From Spartinivicinus marinus (GTDB lineage Bacteria; Pseudomonadota; Gammaproteobacteria; Pseudomonadales; Zooshikellaceae), in the NCBI RefSeq assembly GCF_026309355.1, contig NZ_JAPJZK010000001.1, positions 2,562,501 to 2,626,500 on the forward strand: 64,000 nt of DNA, read 5' to 3'. Shown in pieces: positions 1 to 7,914 of the stretch (positions within the stretch are counted from its first letter, which is position 1; each line of letters opens with the position of its first letter). The position numbers and the translations under genes were made by a program. The notes below the pieces were generated by a model. It was not told the origin of the DNA, searched no databases, and saw only the letters and a list, made by a program, of their open reading frames with translations.

Positions 1-48
1 CCGAGACGCGCTGCCATTATGGAAGATTGGAAATCAGTTGCCGCTTAA
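1..48 (+). CDS. C-terminal end of an unidentified gene (partial)
   Basis: An open frame enters from the left edge and ends at a TAA at 46-48, leaving 15 codons ending in DWKSVAA. The tail is basic then hydrophobic and could be the end of an integrase- or transposase-like protein, but that is only a guess. It converges on the IS66 transposase with 23 bases between the stops. The upstream sequence would be needed to identify it. Confidence 0.3.
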   Translation, partial: PRRAAIMEDWKSVAA

Positions 49-71
49 TGGTTTTTAAATGAGTGTGAATA

Positions 72-1736
72 TTATGCGGCGAGTGGAGTTTCCTCTACCA
101 GTGCTTGTAATGTTTGTTGGTAATTCCAGGGCAACCAAGCAAATGGGTCTTGTTTTACTTGCGCTTGGTGTTGCTGTAATGCCGTTAAATAATCAATGGG
201 GTTAATACCATTCTTTAAAGCAGTATGGATAACACTCATTAATTCACTACCCACTTTGGCACCATTGAGGGTTTTGTGGAATAAGCTGCTTTTCCGAATA
301 CGGATAGCCAGCTTCAAAGCACGCTCAACTGTATTGGTATCCAACGGTGCACCGACGTGGGTTAAAAACCGAGTCAATGTGTCCCAGCGTTTAAGCCAGT
401 AGCGGTAGCTTTTCGCTAAGGGCGTTTTAGGCTCTTCTACCGCCAATTGCTGCTCCATCCACTGCTTCATTTCTTCCATCAATGGCTTGCTTCTTTCCTG
501 ATGGAAAGCCAGTCGGTCTTCAGGGGATAGTGTATGCTTTTTGCAGTGAGCTTCGTTAGCATAAACTTGCCCAACCGTATCCAAGACGAGTGTAGCCTGA
601 TCAGGATAATCGGCTTCAAGCTCAACAAATTTTCTGCGACCGTGTACAATACAGTGACAGACAATGGTTTCTAAGGCTTTATCAACATTATTCTGAGATA
701 AGGCATCGCAAGCTTGAAACGGGATAGGTAAATCCTCCTCCCGCTTATTTAATACATCGGTTAGGTTTTGCCCCGCATTTTTGAGGCCGGAGAAAAATAA
801 ATAGATAGGATGACCTTGATGATCCGCTACCAGACCGGTAGTAAATGTGCCTTTTTTATCTGGCTTATCAGGATTCACCTCCTTACCCGTCATTACTGAT
901 TGCACTTTGACTGTCGTATCATCCTGAAAGAATAAAGGGCTTTGTGCCCCTAAAATGATGCAGGCATTAAAAACATAAGTCGCGACTTGGTGAACATCAA
1001 CACACAACCCCCATTGAGTCGTATCAGGGATAGGAGCTCCCGTCTGTTGTTGCCACTGAGCAAGTCTATACAGGGGAAGGCCTATTTGGTATTTTAAAAC
1101 AGCAACCATCGCCTTGGCTCGCTCATCATATTTCTCAGTGATATTGATACCAGCAGGCAACGGTGTTGTATAGAGCTCACCGCATAACCCACAACGTAAC
1201 CGTTGTCGCTCATAGCGAATGGCATTGAATAGTTGCCCACCCTCAATTCGGACAAAGACACCAGGCTTCTTGATTTGATAGAGCCTACCGCCACATTGAG
1301 TAGGACAAGGATCACCTGCTGTATAGTCAGGATGACTCAGTTCAACGGTTTCAGCGGCGGTATAAGCACTGGCAGGTAATCGACCATGACCAGGGCATTT
1401 AGGTTTATCTGTCGTATTGGCACTTGACTTAGGCTGGCTGTTGTCAGCCTTATTGGTATCATTATCCTGACTGACGTTACTTTCAATAGATGGCTCATCA
1501 GATTCAGTGGGTGGCTTTTTACTGCGAGAACGTTTCTCTGACTGGATACCAAATGCTTTTTTAAGGTTGTTAATACTGATTTTGGAGAATGTCAGTTGTT
1601 CCTGAAGCCATAAACACAGCTCCAATACACCGATAACTAAAATCTTGTGTGCCTCTGTTAAATTTGACTGCTCAATGGCCAGGCGTAATTGTTCAAAGCC
1701 TTCGACGGTTAGTGTCTCAATTTTGGGTGATTTCAT
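72..1736 (-). CDS. tnpC: IS66-family transposase (TnpC type)
   Basis: A 554-aa DDE transposase of the IS66 family. It has an N-terminal helical region, a low-complexity linker (about residues 65-110), a cysteine-rich zinc-finger-like part (CPTQCGG, CGLCGE, about 145-190), then the catalytic core with FFQDDTTVK near residue 270. The C-terminal catalytic Glu lies in NTVERALKLAIRIRKSSLF. The usual tnpA/tnpB companions of IS66 are absent on the start-codon side, as in the single-gene ISBst12-like subgroup. I could not find terminal inverted repeats or a target duplication, so the element ends are unresolved. The frame is open and full length, so it may be active. Confidence 0.9.
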   Translation of the reverse strand: MKSPKIETLTVEGFEQLRLAIEQSNLTEAHKILVIGVLELCLWLQEQLTFSKISINNLKKAFGIQSEKRSRSKKPPTESDEPSIESNVSQDNDTNKADNSQPKSSANTTDKPKCPGHGRLPASAYTAAETVELSHPDYTAGDPCPTQCGGRLYQIKKPGVFVRIEGGQLFNAIRYERQRLRCGLCGELYTTPLPAGINITEKYDERAKAMVAVLKYQIGLPLYRLAQWQQQTGAPIPDTTQWGLCVDVHQVATYVFNACIILGAQSPLFFQDDTTVKVQSVMTGKEVNPDKPDKKGTFTTGLVADHQGHPIYLFFSGLKNAGQNLTDVLNKREEDLPIPFQACDALSQNNVDKALETIVCHCIVHGRRKFVELEADYPDQATLVLDTVGQVYANEAHCKKHTLSPEDRLAFHQERSKPLMEEMKQWMEQQLAVEEPKTPLAKSYRYWLKRWDTLTRFLTHVGAPLDTNTVERALKLAIRIRKSSLFHKTLNGAKVGSELMSVIHTALKNGINPIDYLTALQQHQAQVKQDPFAWLPWNYQQTLQALVEETPLAA

Positions 1737-1936
1737 TACAACGATAAACGGCTGTCAACTAGATGTGAGCAGCGTACTAGAGCGGATAGGTGATTGAATA
1801 GACGATATTAATCGTATAATGTGTAAGTTATTTACTGTTATAGTCGTGAGCTTTAAAGGGGTAGAGGTTTCAGTCAAAATAAGGCCGCAACGGGTACATC
1901 ATACTGATGTTTATTAAAAGCTAGTGAGCAAATTAT

Positions 1937-2239
1937 ATGAGCAACTACACTAAAGATCATGAATTCTTCAAGCGAGCAGACGAAATAATTAGTCTTGCTA
2001 ACACTCAATGTGACAGTACAGCAAATGAAAGTGTAAGCTTATCTCTACTTTTCGCTGCAGCTAGATTTAATGCTTTTATTGTAGCCTCGTCAGTCAGGAA
2101 CATTGAAGAATTAAAAGCGGAAAAACCAGAAGCAGTAAAATATTTTAAAGAGCAATATGAAAAAATGCTTGTTGAAAACATTGATGAATATATTAAAAAC
2201 TACAGTAACAACATTGAAAAACAAAGAAGTCAATATTAG
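1937..2239 (+). CDS. DUF3144 family protein
   Basis: A 100-aa soluble protein matching the DUF3144 pattern as I remember it: an N-terminal FFKRADEIISLAN segment, a central SLLFAAARFNAFIVAS helix, and a C-terminal YFKEQYEKMLVENIDEYI segment. The function of the family is unknown. It stands alone between the IS66 element and a DUF805 gene, with an ATG start and a weak upstream purine run. It is about the usual length of the family and appears intact. Confidence 0.75.
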   Translation: MSNYTKDHEFFKRADEIISLANTQCDSTANESVSLSLLFAAARFNAFIVASSVRNIEELKAEKPEAVKYFKEQYEKMLVENIDEYIKNYSNNIEKQRSQY

Positions 2240-2427
2240 GAGGAGCTTACTTGAATAATTGCCTTAGTCTGCTCAGTTGAAGCCTAAAGTAGACCATATT
2301 CCCTTGGAAACCCTGCATCGATGCTTAAAATATTTCTACTATTGCATGGTTGCCGAGGGAACACGTTTTTCTTAGCTATAATCCCCCCAAATTAAGCAAC
2401 CTGTGTAGTTTATTGTTCGGAGTAGTT

Positions 2428-2979
2428 ATGAGTTCTCAACAAAACCCTTATTTATCGCCAAAAACAAATGTAATATCAAAGACAGAAGAGGTGAGTGTTA
2501 TTCCCAAGTTTTTTGGCTATAAAGGAAGAATCAATAGACTTAGATACTTTGTTTACAATTTTCTTTTTTCTTTTGCTACTGCCTTTATCTCACTTTTCGC
2601 TTTTATTCCTATATCTATCATAGCAGCTCTTAGTGGAGGTTCTTCTGGTGCTGCCATGGCAATGGGAGGCTTTTCTATTTTTTTATATATTGCAGTTTGC
2701 CTTGTATCATTAGTCTATTTTATCACCATTAGCATACGACGTTGCCATGATCTAAATAAAACTGGCTGGCTTACTCTACTAATGGCAATACCCGTTGTAG
2801 GATTCTTTTTATATCTTTATCTGCTTTTTGCTAAAGGAACAGAAGGAGCAAACAGATGGGGAGCCGAGGTTATACCTAGTCCAACTTGGCATAAAGTGAT
2901 TGCATGGTTATTCGCCGGATTGATTATTTTTTGTGTTATCATTGGTTTTATTGCTGGAATTGCGAATGCTATACGCTAA
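2428..2979 (+). CDS. DUF805 family membrane protein
   Basis: A 183-aa inner-membrane protein. I chose the ATG at 2428 because CGGAG sits about six bases upstream and the family usually begins with a short NPY-rich head, here MSSQQNPYLSPK. The frame is open further upstream to a TTG at 2350. The DUF805 signature is present: FGYKGRINRLRYF, then two or three hydrophobic helices, ISIRRCHDLNKTGWLTLL and LYLLFAKGTEGANRWG. An extra C-terminal helix (about 160-182) follows. DUF805 proteins are of unknown role. Confidence 0.85.
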   Translation: MSSQQNPYLSPKTNVISKTEEVSVIPKFFGYKGRINRLRYFVYNFLFSFATAFISLFAFIPISIIAALSGGSSGAAMAMGGFSIFLYIAVCLVSLVYFITISIRRCHDLNKTGWLTLLMAIPVVGFFLYLYLLFAKGTEGANRWGAEVIPSPTWHKVIAWLFAGLIIFCVIIGFIAGIANAIR

Positions 2980-3062
2980 CTGTCTAGTTAAAATTTATTG
3001 ATTGTAAGTCATTACTTTTTTAGTGGTTTTTGACGGTTATTATTCTCTGTGATAGCTTTGCC

Positions 3063-3086
3063 ACCACCATATTAGTGTATGGTGGT
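3063..3086. other. Perfect hairpin between DUF805 and GNAT genes
   Basis: A 9-bp inverted repeat (ACCACCATA at 3063-3071 and its complement at 3078-3086) with a six-base loop. It is not followed by a T run in either direction, so it is a weak terminator candidate. An operator or a 3' RNA-stabilising hairpin are alternatives. Confidence 0.4.
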
Positions 3087-3149
3087 AGGTATTAACTTTA
3101 ATAAAATAGCATAGCCAAAGTAACTCTATACAGTTTAGGGAAAGCACTG

Positions 3150-3875
3150 ATGTTGCCTATTACTGCTTCAAAGCAAAGTACAACTATATCCACACCAGCA
3201 CAATGTCAATCATCAACGGCTCAAAACATTCATAATGGACGTCAGATACAATTAGTTACGCCTCAGCAAACTAATGCTACAAATGTATTTTATCAACCCT
3301 CACAAGCCTTAGTCCAAGCTACAAATGATCTAACTTCAAAGCTAAAATTAACAACTGGTTTTTCGTTTTTATCTTATCAAGATATTGATAAATCAAAGCT
3401 ATTTTCATTTTTGAATAAAATCTGGGGTGAATCTCATAGTTACTACATGAACGAAACTCACATAAGATTTCAAAATGAACAAGAACTTGACCAGGCAGCC
3501 AATCAGTCGGATATTCTTGTATTAATGGATAATGAAAAGCAAAAAATAGCAGGTTGTATTCAACGACATTTTACTTATGATAAAGATAAAGCTTATTTTG
3601 GTTTACTCTGTATTGATGACAGCTACCGAGGCAAAAAGCTAGCAGATAAGCTTATAGACAAAGTCGAAACAGATGCTCAGCAAAAAGGGCATGACCAGAT
3701 GCATATTCTAGTGGTTAAATGTGCCGACAAATTGATCAATTATTATCATAAAAAAGGCTACGAACTTACGGGTAAAGAGATCCCCAGAGAAGCCGAGTGG
3801 CTAGAAAAAGTGAAGGATGAGTTTAAAGATAAGGTTTCATTTGTTGAAATGAGAAAAGCGTTATCTTCAAACTAA
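3150..3875 (+). CDS. GNAT N-acetyltransferase with a disordered Ser/Thr/Gln-rich head
   Basis: 241 aa. Residues 1-65 are rich in Ser, Thr, Gln and Asn and look disordered. Residues 75-240 form a GNAT fold: the core AYFGLLCIDDSYRGKKLADKLIDK carries the acetyl-CoA-binding Q/R-x-x-G-x-G/A-like turn (YRGKKLA). The later INYYHKKGYELTGKE is the typical C-terminal GNAT strand. The substrate cannot be predicted. AGGGA precedes the ATG. The polar head resembles N-terminal secretion signals of exported effectors, but this is inference and no secretion genes are nearby. Confidence 0.8.
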   Translation: MLPITASKQSTTISTPAQCQSSTAQNIHNGRQIQLVTPQQTNATNVFYQPSQALVQATNDLTSKLKLTTGFSFLSYQDIDKSKLFSFLNKIWGESHSYYMNETHIRFQNEQELDQAANQSDILVLMDNEKQKIAGCIQRHFTYDKDKAYFGLLCIDDSYRGKKLADKLIDKVETDAQQKGHDQMHILVVKCADKLINYYHKKGYELTGKEIPREAEWLEKVKDEFKDKVSFVEMRKALSSN

Positions 3876-3903
3876 CGCTTTTTGGCTTGGAGTAAAAGGT
3901 ATA

Positions 3904-4617
3904 TCATTCACGAAGGGTATATAACTTACAAAACTGCTTCAAGCCATGTTGTGTAAACTGGACAGCTCTTGTATCTAGGTCTTTAATTGCCCAACCTTTA
4001 CTAAAAATATCAGTTAACACCCACTGCCCTATACTTCCCGCCAAGTGACTGCGCCGCTCGCTCCAGTCGAGACAAGACTTACATAAAGGGCGTTTGGCTT
4101 TATCAAACTGGTTAAAATTTACCCCTAAGCTACCGAAAAACGTCCTCCCACCAGCCGTTAACGCAGCCACATCGTTATTTTCAGTAATCTTGTCATTAGC
4201 GAGTAGTGAGTCATATAGCATCACACCAAGCTCACCTGCTAAGTGGTCATAGCAAACACGAGCATTTCTTAGCCTGTTGTCACTGGGGCCTGTGCTTATC
4301 TTTGAATGCTGGTTTACTGATGAAATATTTAGCAATTGCTCTAAAAGCTCTGCAACCTCTACACCTTGTAATTGAAAGTATTTATGCCTCCCTTGCTTTC
4401 TCACCACTACTAGTTTGCCTTCCACTAATTTGGATAAGTGGCTACTGGCTGTTTGAGGAGTAATATCAGCCTCTAAAGATAACTCTGTGGCTGTTAATGC
4501 CTTTCCTCCCATGAGTGCAATCAACATTCGTGCACGAGCAGAGTCACCAATCAAGCTGGCGATAAATGAAATATCAGGCCCCATTTGATCTATACCTATT
4601 ACCTTTGTGATGAGCAT
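3904..4617 (-). CDS. ArsR-type winged-helix transcriptional regulator
   Basis: 237 aa. Residues 18-95 form an ArsR-like winged helix: the helix-turn-helix ALTATELSLEADITPQTASSHLSKL is followed by a wing, VVVRKQGRHKYFQL. The C-terminal half (about 115-237) is an extra sensor-like domain with two Cys (CKSC, about 190) and no obvious ligand. It is transcribed away from the NIPSNAP/ABM pair. A palindrome in the shared gap (4640-4655) is a likely operator, so it probably represses itself and the pair. The ATG at 4617 gives 12 residues before the conserved domain; the internal ATG of MGPDIS (4584) is a possible alternative. Confidence 0.85.
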   Translation of the reverse strand: MLITKVIGIDQMGPDISFIASLIGDSARARMLIALMGGKALTATELSLEADITPQTASSHLSKLVEGKLVVVRKQGRHKYFQLQGVEVAELLEQLLNISSVNQHSKISTGPSDNRLRNARVCYDHLAGELGVMLYDSLLANDKITENNDVAALTAGGRTFFGSLGVNFNQFDKAKRPLCKSCLDWSERRSHLAGSIGQWVLTDIFSKGWAIKDLDTRAVQFTQHGLKQFCKLYTLRE

Positions 4618-4639
4618 ATACTCAAAAGGAAGACTATAG

Positions 4640-4655
4640 TTCGATGCCTATCGAA
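4640..4655. promoter_or_regulatory. Palindromic operator candidate for the ArsR-type regulator
   Basis: TTCGAT (4640-4645) and ATCGAA (4650-4655) form a perfect 6-bp dyad with a four-base spacer. It sits in the gap between the divergent ArsR gene and the NIPSNAP gene. Position and symmetry suit a winged-helix dimer. Binding is inferred. Confidence 0.5.
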
Positions 4656-4710
4656 GCAATACCATTACAGCTTGTTAGACTGCTTGAAAAACCAAAAGGA
4701 AACAATAGTA

Positions 4711-5049
4711 ATGAGTATAACTTGCTTTATTGAGTATAAAATAAACTCTTTTAAACTTGATAAATTTCAAGAGTATGCCGAAAACTGGGGTAAAATCATT
4801 CCCAGTTGTGGTGGAGAGTTAATAGGTTATTTCTTGCCACATGAAGGCTCTAATGATATTGCATATGGCCTGATAACATTCAACAGTTTGGCTGATTACG
4901 AAAAATATAGAGCCATACTTAAAGAAGATAAAAATGGAAAAGCAAACTTTCACTTTGCAGAGCAAGAAAAACTTATCATTTCTGAAAAGCGGAGTTTCTT
5001 AAAAGTTGTGCCTGAAACTTACCACCGACTAGCAAAGGCCAGTTTATGA
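4711..5049 (+). CDS. NIPSNAP-family protein
   Basis: 112 aa with a ferredoxin-like (dimeric alpha-beta barrel) pattern of the NIPSNAP type: ITCFIEYKINSFKLDKFQEYAENWGKIIP, a conserved Gly-Gly turn, IAYGLITFNSLADYEKYR, and ENxxLxxx-type ends. I chose the ATG at 4711, which begins the conserved strand and has AAAAGGA upstream, rather than the upstream in-frame start at 4585, which overlaps the divergent regulator. It overlaps the next gene by four bases (ATGA), so the two are cotranscribed. Such proteins often act on reactive or aromatic metabolites, but the role is unknown. Confidence 0.75.
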   Translation: MSITCFIEYKINSFKLDKFQEYAENWGKIIPSCGGELIGYFLPHEGSNDIAYGLITFNSLADYEKYRAILKEDKNGKANFHFAEQEKLIISEKRSFLKVVPETYHRLAKASL

Positions 5050-5363
5050 TAGCTGTTATTTTTGAGGTAGAACTAAAATGTGAAGAAAAGGCAGAGTATT
5101 TTTCTATTGCAAATGAACTAAAAGCAAGCTTGACCAATATAGAAGGCTTTATTTCCGTTGAACGCTTTAATAGCTTATCTGAGCCAAGTCGCTTTCTTTC
5201 ACTATCATTCTGGGAAAGCGAAGAATCAATCAAAGCTTGGAAAAATCAAAGTGAACACCTTTTAGCTCAAGAAAAAGGTAAAAATTACTTGTTTAATAAT
5301 TATAGGTTACGAGTTGCAAAAGTCGTTCGTGACTACGGAAGTACTTGCCCACAGAAGTTATAA
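5046..5363 (+). CDS. Antibiotic biosynthesis monooxygenase (ABM) domain protein
   Basis: 105 aa, a single ABM-like ferredoxin fold: an initial strand AVIFEVELK, then FISVERFNSLSEPSRFLSLSFWESEESIKAWKN, the standard ABM motif in which E/S and W residues pack the barrel, and a final strand. The start codon overlaps the stop of the NIPSNAP gene, and both are small dimeric barrel proteins that could form heterodimers (inference). ABM-fold proteins include quinol monooxygenases and haem-degrading enzymes. No catalytic residue set is recognisable here. Confidence 0.8.
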   Translation: MIAVIFEVELKCEEKAEYFSIANELKASLTNIEGFISVERFNSLSEPSRFLSLSFWESEESIKAWKNQSEHLLAQEKGKNYLFNNYRLRVAKVVRDYGSTCPQKL

Positions 5364-5386
5364 TGTAGAGCAATTTTTAAAAATGT

Positions 5387-5590
5387 ATATATACCCAATG
5401 CGAATGGTTTTTAGGTGCTGCCATCAAGTGACGAAACTCCATGAGCCTATAAATAATAGGTGATTGGAGGGAAGGCAGTTAAATGCTCCATGCATGAACT
5501 GCATTCCCACCATCCTTGGTGGTCAAGCGACGATAACAAAACCTAGAGGCCATTTGTGAAGGGTATACTCACAACGAAGAGCATATTATT
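5387..5590. repeat. Dispersed intergenic repeat (copy A) with short hairpins
   Basis: The roughly 225 bases between the ABM gene and the TRAP binding protein hold no gene. Positions 5387-5445 match, in inverse orientation, 45940-45998: both share CGAATGGTTT, TAGGT, ATCAAGTGA and GAAAC in the same order and spacing. Further on are a CCACCA/TGGTGG hairpin (about 5507-5522) and a short motif (5556-5590) that recurs at 3891-3925 and 61423-61450. The whole stretch looks like a miniature repeat element. Confidence 0.6.
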
Positions 5591-6648
5591 CAGTCTTTAA
5601 TAACCCTTAATACATTTTCAACTACAGCTTTTCCTTGTGAGTAGTTACCATAACCAATATATTTATACTGCTTTTGCCAAATATTTTTTGCAACGTTAAT
5701 CCATTTTTGTTTATCTTCTAAATCATCAACCTGCATTCCATTTTTTATGAGTTCTTGTTTAAATGAGTTATTTCTTTTAATTACCCATTCCCACTCATAC
5801 TCAGCAGCTTCCAAGCCAGCTTTACTTATTGCAGCTTGAAGATTTTCAGGTAGGTTTTTATAAAATTTCTCATTCATTAAAATTGGTCCAACCCATAAAA
5901 ATGGACCATTATTAGTCACAAATTTCTGGTGAGCATCCCAAAACTTCGAGTAATAGATAACATTATAAGGGTTTTCCTGACCGTCTATTTGCCTTTGTTT
6001 TAGCGCTTCAAATGTATCAGCCCAATTTAGTGTTTTTACTGTTGCGCCAAATGCTAAATAAGTGTCTCTCATCAGTCTATTGCGCGGAGTTCTAATGATT
6101 AGCCCTTTAATTTGCTCTAAACGAGTTACCTTTCTCTTTGAGTTAGTCATATGACGGTAGCCACCAATCAACCAGCCAATAGCTCTAACATTATGCTTCT
6201 CAGCAAGCATATTATTAATTTCTTCTGTCATGAACTGACTTCTAAATAACTTTTTGGCTGACTCTATTTCTGGAAAAATATAAGGAAGCATTAAAAACTC
6301 TAATATGTATGCCTTAAGTGAGGCATTCCCTGATGCAATAACAGTTGCATGAATAATCTTGTTACCATCAGGATGACTTAAGCCTGACATCACCATATTC
6401 ATGTTGGTTTCTTCCCCGCTGATAGCAGGATATTGAGGATTTCCTCGGTAATGAATTTCGGTAACAAGCTTTCCATTAGAGTACTTGCTTACAAGGCTAC
6501 CAAACCTCTCAAGAGCAGTTACATGTAAGGAACCTTGTGGGTTATCTGTGCTACAAATAATTTTTATCGGCTCGGACAACCCTGTGCCAACAAGCCCATA
6601 GCTTAACAACACTACCCCTACAACTTTTCGAAGCACAGTAAAACTCAT
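5590..6648 (-). CDS. TRAP transporter solute-binding protein (DctP family), orphan
   Basis: 352 aa, exported: a signal peptide covers about residues 1-25 with cleavage near GLS/EP. The mature part has the DctP fold. The signature segment (about 165-235) holds GLIIRTPRNRLMRDTYLAFG, with the Arg that binds the carboxylate of organic-acid ligands. It is followed by LNWADTFEALKQRQIDGQENP, the conserved Glu/Asp-Gly-x-Glu-N-P stretch. DctP proteins feed DctQM permeases, but no permease gene is nearby, so it is either an orphan or acts as a sensor. The ATG at 6648 has a poor ribosome-binding site. Confidence 0.88.
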   Translation of the reverse strand: MSFTVLRKVVGVVLLSYGLVGTGLSEPIKIICSTDNPQGSLHVTALERFGSLVSKYSNGKLVTEIHYRGNPQYPAISGEETNMNMVMSGLSHPDGNKIIHATVIASGNASLKAYILEFLMLPYIFPEIESAKKLFRSQFMTEEINNMLAEKHNVRAIGWLIGGYRHMTNSKRKVTRLEQIKGLIIRTPRNRLMRDTYLAFGATVKTLNWADTFEALKQRQIDGQENPYNVIYYSKFWDAHQKFVTNNGPFLWVGPILMNEKFYKNLPENLQAAISKAGLEAAEYEWEWVIKRNNSFKQELIKNGMQVDDLEDKQKWINVAKNIWQKQYKYIGYGNYSQGKAVVENVLRVIKD

Positions 6649-6791
6649 CAGTTAGTAGTTTTCGTAATACAAAATAACAGTATAGCCAAGTAGTGCTGCT
6701 TTTATCTAAATATGATAAATTATTTCTCAACAGATCTATAAAATTTAACATGCTTTAAGTAATAACTCGCTCTTACAGAGAATGCACATAA

Positions 6792-7355
6792 CTAATATGC
6801 ATTTATCGACATTTGATTAGGGGTAGTCGCCTCAACCAGTTGCGCTGCAGCTTGTTTTATTTTGATTTTAAGTACAGGATTAATGAGACGATTATTTTCA
6901 GTGTCAAAATTTTCAAAAAAGTTGGGAATTGAAATACTACCTTTAAGATCTGCTCCCATAAATGAAGCTGACTTCTCAGCTGTTACCAAAACACTTTTTG
7001 CACCACTAGGCCCCGGTGAAGTGGCAAGAAAAAGAGTAGGTTTATTACCAAACATGGCTTTATCGATTCGAGAAGTCCAGTCATACAGATTTTTGAAAGC
7101 GGCCGTAAAGTTACCATTGTGTTCAGCAAATGAAACGATAATAGCATCTACTTCGGTAAACTTGTTAAAAAATGCTTTTGCTTCTTTGGGTTGTCCTAGC
7201 TGTTTCTCTCTTTCCTCACTAAATATTGGCATTTCGTAATCATTAATATCCAGTGTCTCTACTACAGCATTTTCAATCAAGCTGGCTACATACAACGCCA
7301 GCCGTTGATTAATCGAGTTTTTATTATTGCTTGCAGCAAATGCTAATACTTTCAT
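6792..7355 (-). CDS. NADPH-dependent FMN reductase family protein
   Basis: 187 aa with a flavodoxin-like fold of the NADPH-dependent FMN reductase family. The phosphate-binding loop is AASNNKNSINQRLA (8-21), and the isoalloxazine-contacting segment is SFAEHNGNFTAAFKNLYDW (about 75-93). A good AAGGAA precedes the ATG. It lies 41 bases behind the VOC gene on the same strand, and both would be read from the SoxR-controlled promoter at 7844-7874. A role in quinone or flavin reduction during redox stress is therefore inferred. Confidence 0.85.
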   Translation of the reverse strand: MKVLAFAASNNKNSINQRLALYVASLIENAVVETLDINDYEMPIFSEEREKQLGQPKEAKAFFNKFTEVDAIIVSFAEHNGNFTAAFKNLYDWTSRIDKAMFGNKPTLFLATSPGPSGAKSVLVTAEKSASFMGADLKGSISIPNFFENFDTENNRLINPVLKIKIKQAAAQLVEATTPNQMSINAY

Positions 7356-7396
7356 ATCATTTCCTTGTTGGTAGAGCTAAAACCAAAACAAATCGT

Positions 7397-7813
7397 TCAG
7401 CTTGTTAGATTTCTTTGCTCTGGTAAATCACTTAAATACTCAACAAACTCCACTTCGTAACCTGCAGGATCGAGAAAATATACATTCTTTCGGTAGGGTT
7501 CTTCTGCACCATCTTTGTATATTTCAAAACCGGCACTTTTCAGGCGATCAATGGTGGCCTCAATATTATTAGTGACATAAGCAAAATGAGCGAGACCAAC
7601 TTGATATCCTTCCAAGTCCCTGTTTTCCCCTTCACCATGATCGCTAAATGCGATGTAATAATAATCATCACCAAAATGTATCCAATTACGAGGCTTACCA
7701 TTCCAATGGCCGCTACCTTCGGTACGAACTTTCCAATGGGGAAATGCTGCTTGATAAAAAACCAAAACTTTGGGGATATCAGATACAACTAGGTTTACAT
7801 GTTCAAGATACAT
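7397..7813 (-). CDS. VOC (glyoxalase/bleomycin-resistance) family protein
   Basis: 138 aa with two beta-alpha-beta-beta-beta modules. The first starts MYLEHVNLVVSDIPKVLVFY, and the second starts LAHFAYVTNNIEATIDRLKSAGF. The end, VYFLDPAGYEVEFVEY, carries the metal-ligand Glu of the family; His5 and His70 (about) are other ligand candidates. I chose the ATG at 7813, with AAAGGAG upstream, over an in-frame start at 7858 that would place the SoxR box inside the gene. It is the first gene of the operon facing soxR, so it is probably induced by redox-cycling agents. Confidence 0.85.
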   Translation of the reverse strand: MYLEHVNLVVSDIPKVLVFYQAAFPHWKVRTEGSGHWNGKPRNWIHFGDDYYYIAFSDHGEGENRDLEGYQVGLAHFAYVTNNIEATIDRLKSAGFEIYKDGAEEPYRKNVYFLDPAGYEVEFVEYLSDLPEQRNLTS

Positions 7814-7843
7814 TCTTTTTTCTCCTTTGAGCTGAGTAGCTTT

Positions 7844-7874
7844 AGAATAAAACCTCAAGTTAACTTGAGGTAAA
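7844..7874 (-). promoter_or_regulatory. SoxR-controlled promoter with perfect SoxR box
   Basis: An 18-bp perfect palindrome (CCTCAAGTTAACTTGAGG, 7853-7870) sits between a minus-strand -35 (TTTACC, 7869-7874) and -10 (TATTCT, 7844-7849) that are 19 bp apart. The over-long 19-bp spacer with the dyad inside it is the hallmark of MerR-family activation. The palindrome equals the core of the E. coli soxS operator as I recall it. It would drive the VOC and FMN-reductase genes and lies about 45 bp upstream of soxR. Confidence 0.88.
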
Positions 7875-7914
7875 GCATTTTTTTCACTATCCTTAAAAAA
7901 AGTTTGGAGGGCCT

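Noticed and set aside
1737-1936. tnpA/tnpB remnants of the IS66 element
   Set aside because: The 200 bases after the transposase start contain no frame resembling either gene.
4206-4463. Plus-strand frame inside the ArsR-type gene
   Set aside because: It is antisense to a recognisable winged-helix domain, so it is a shadow.
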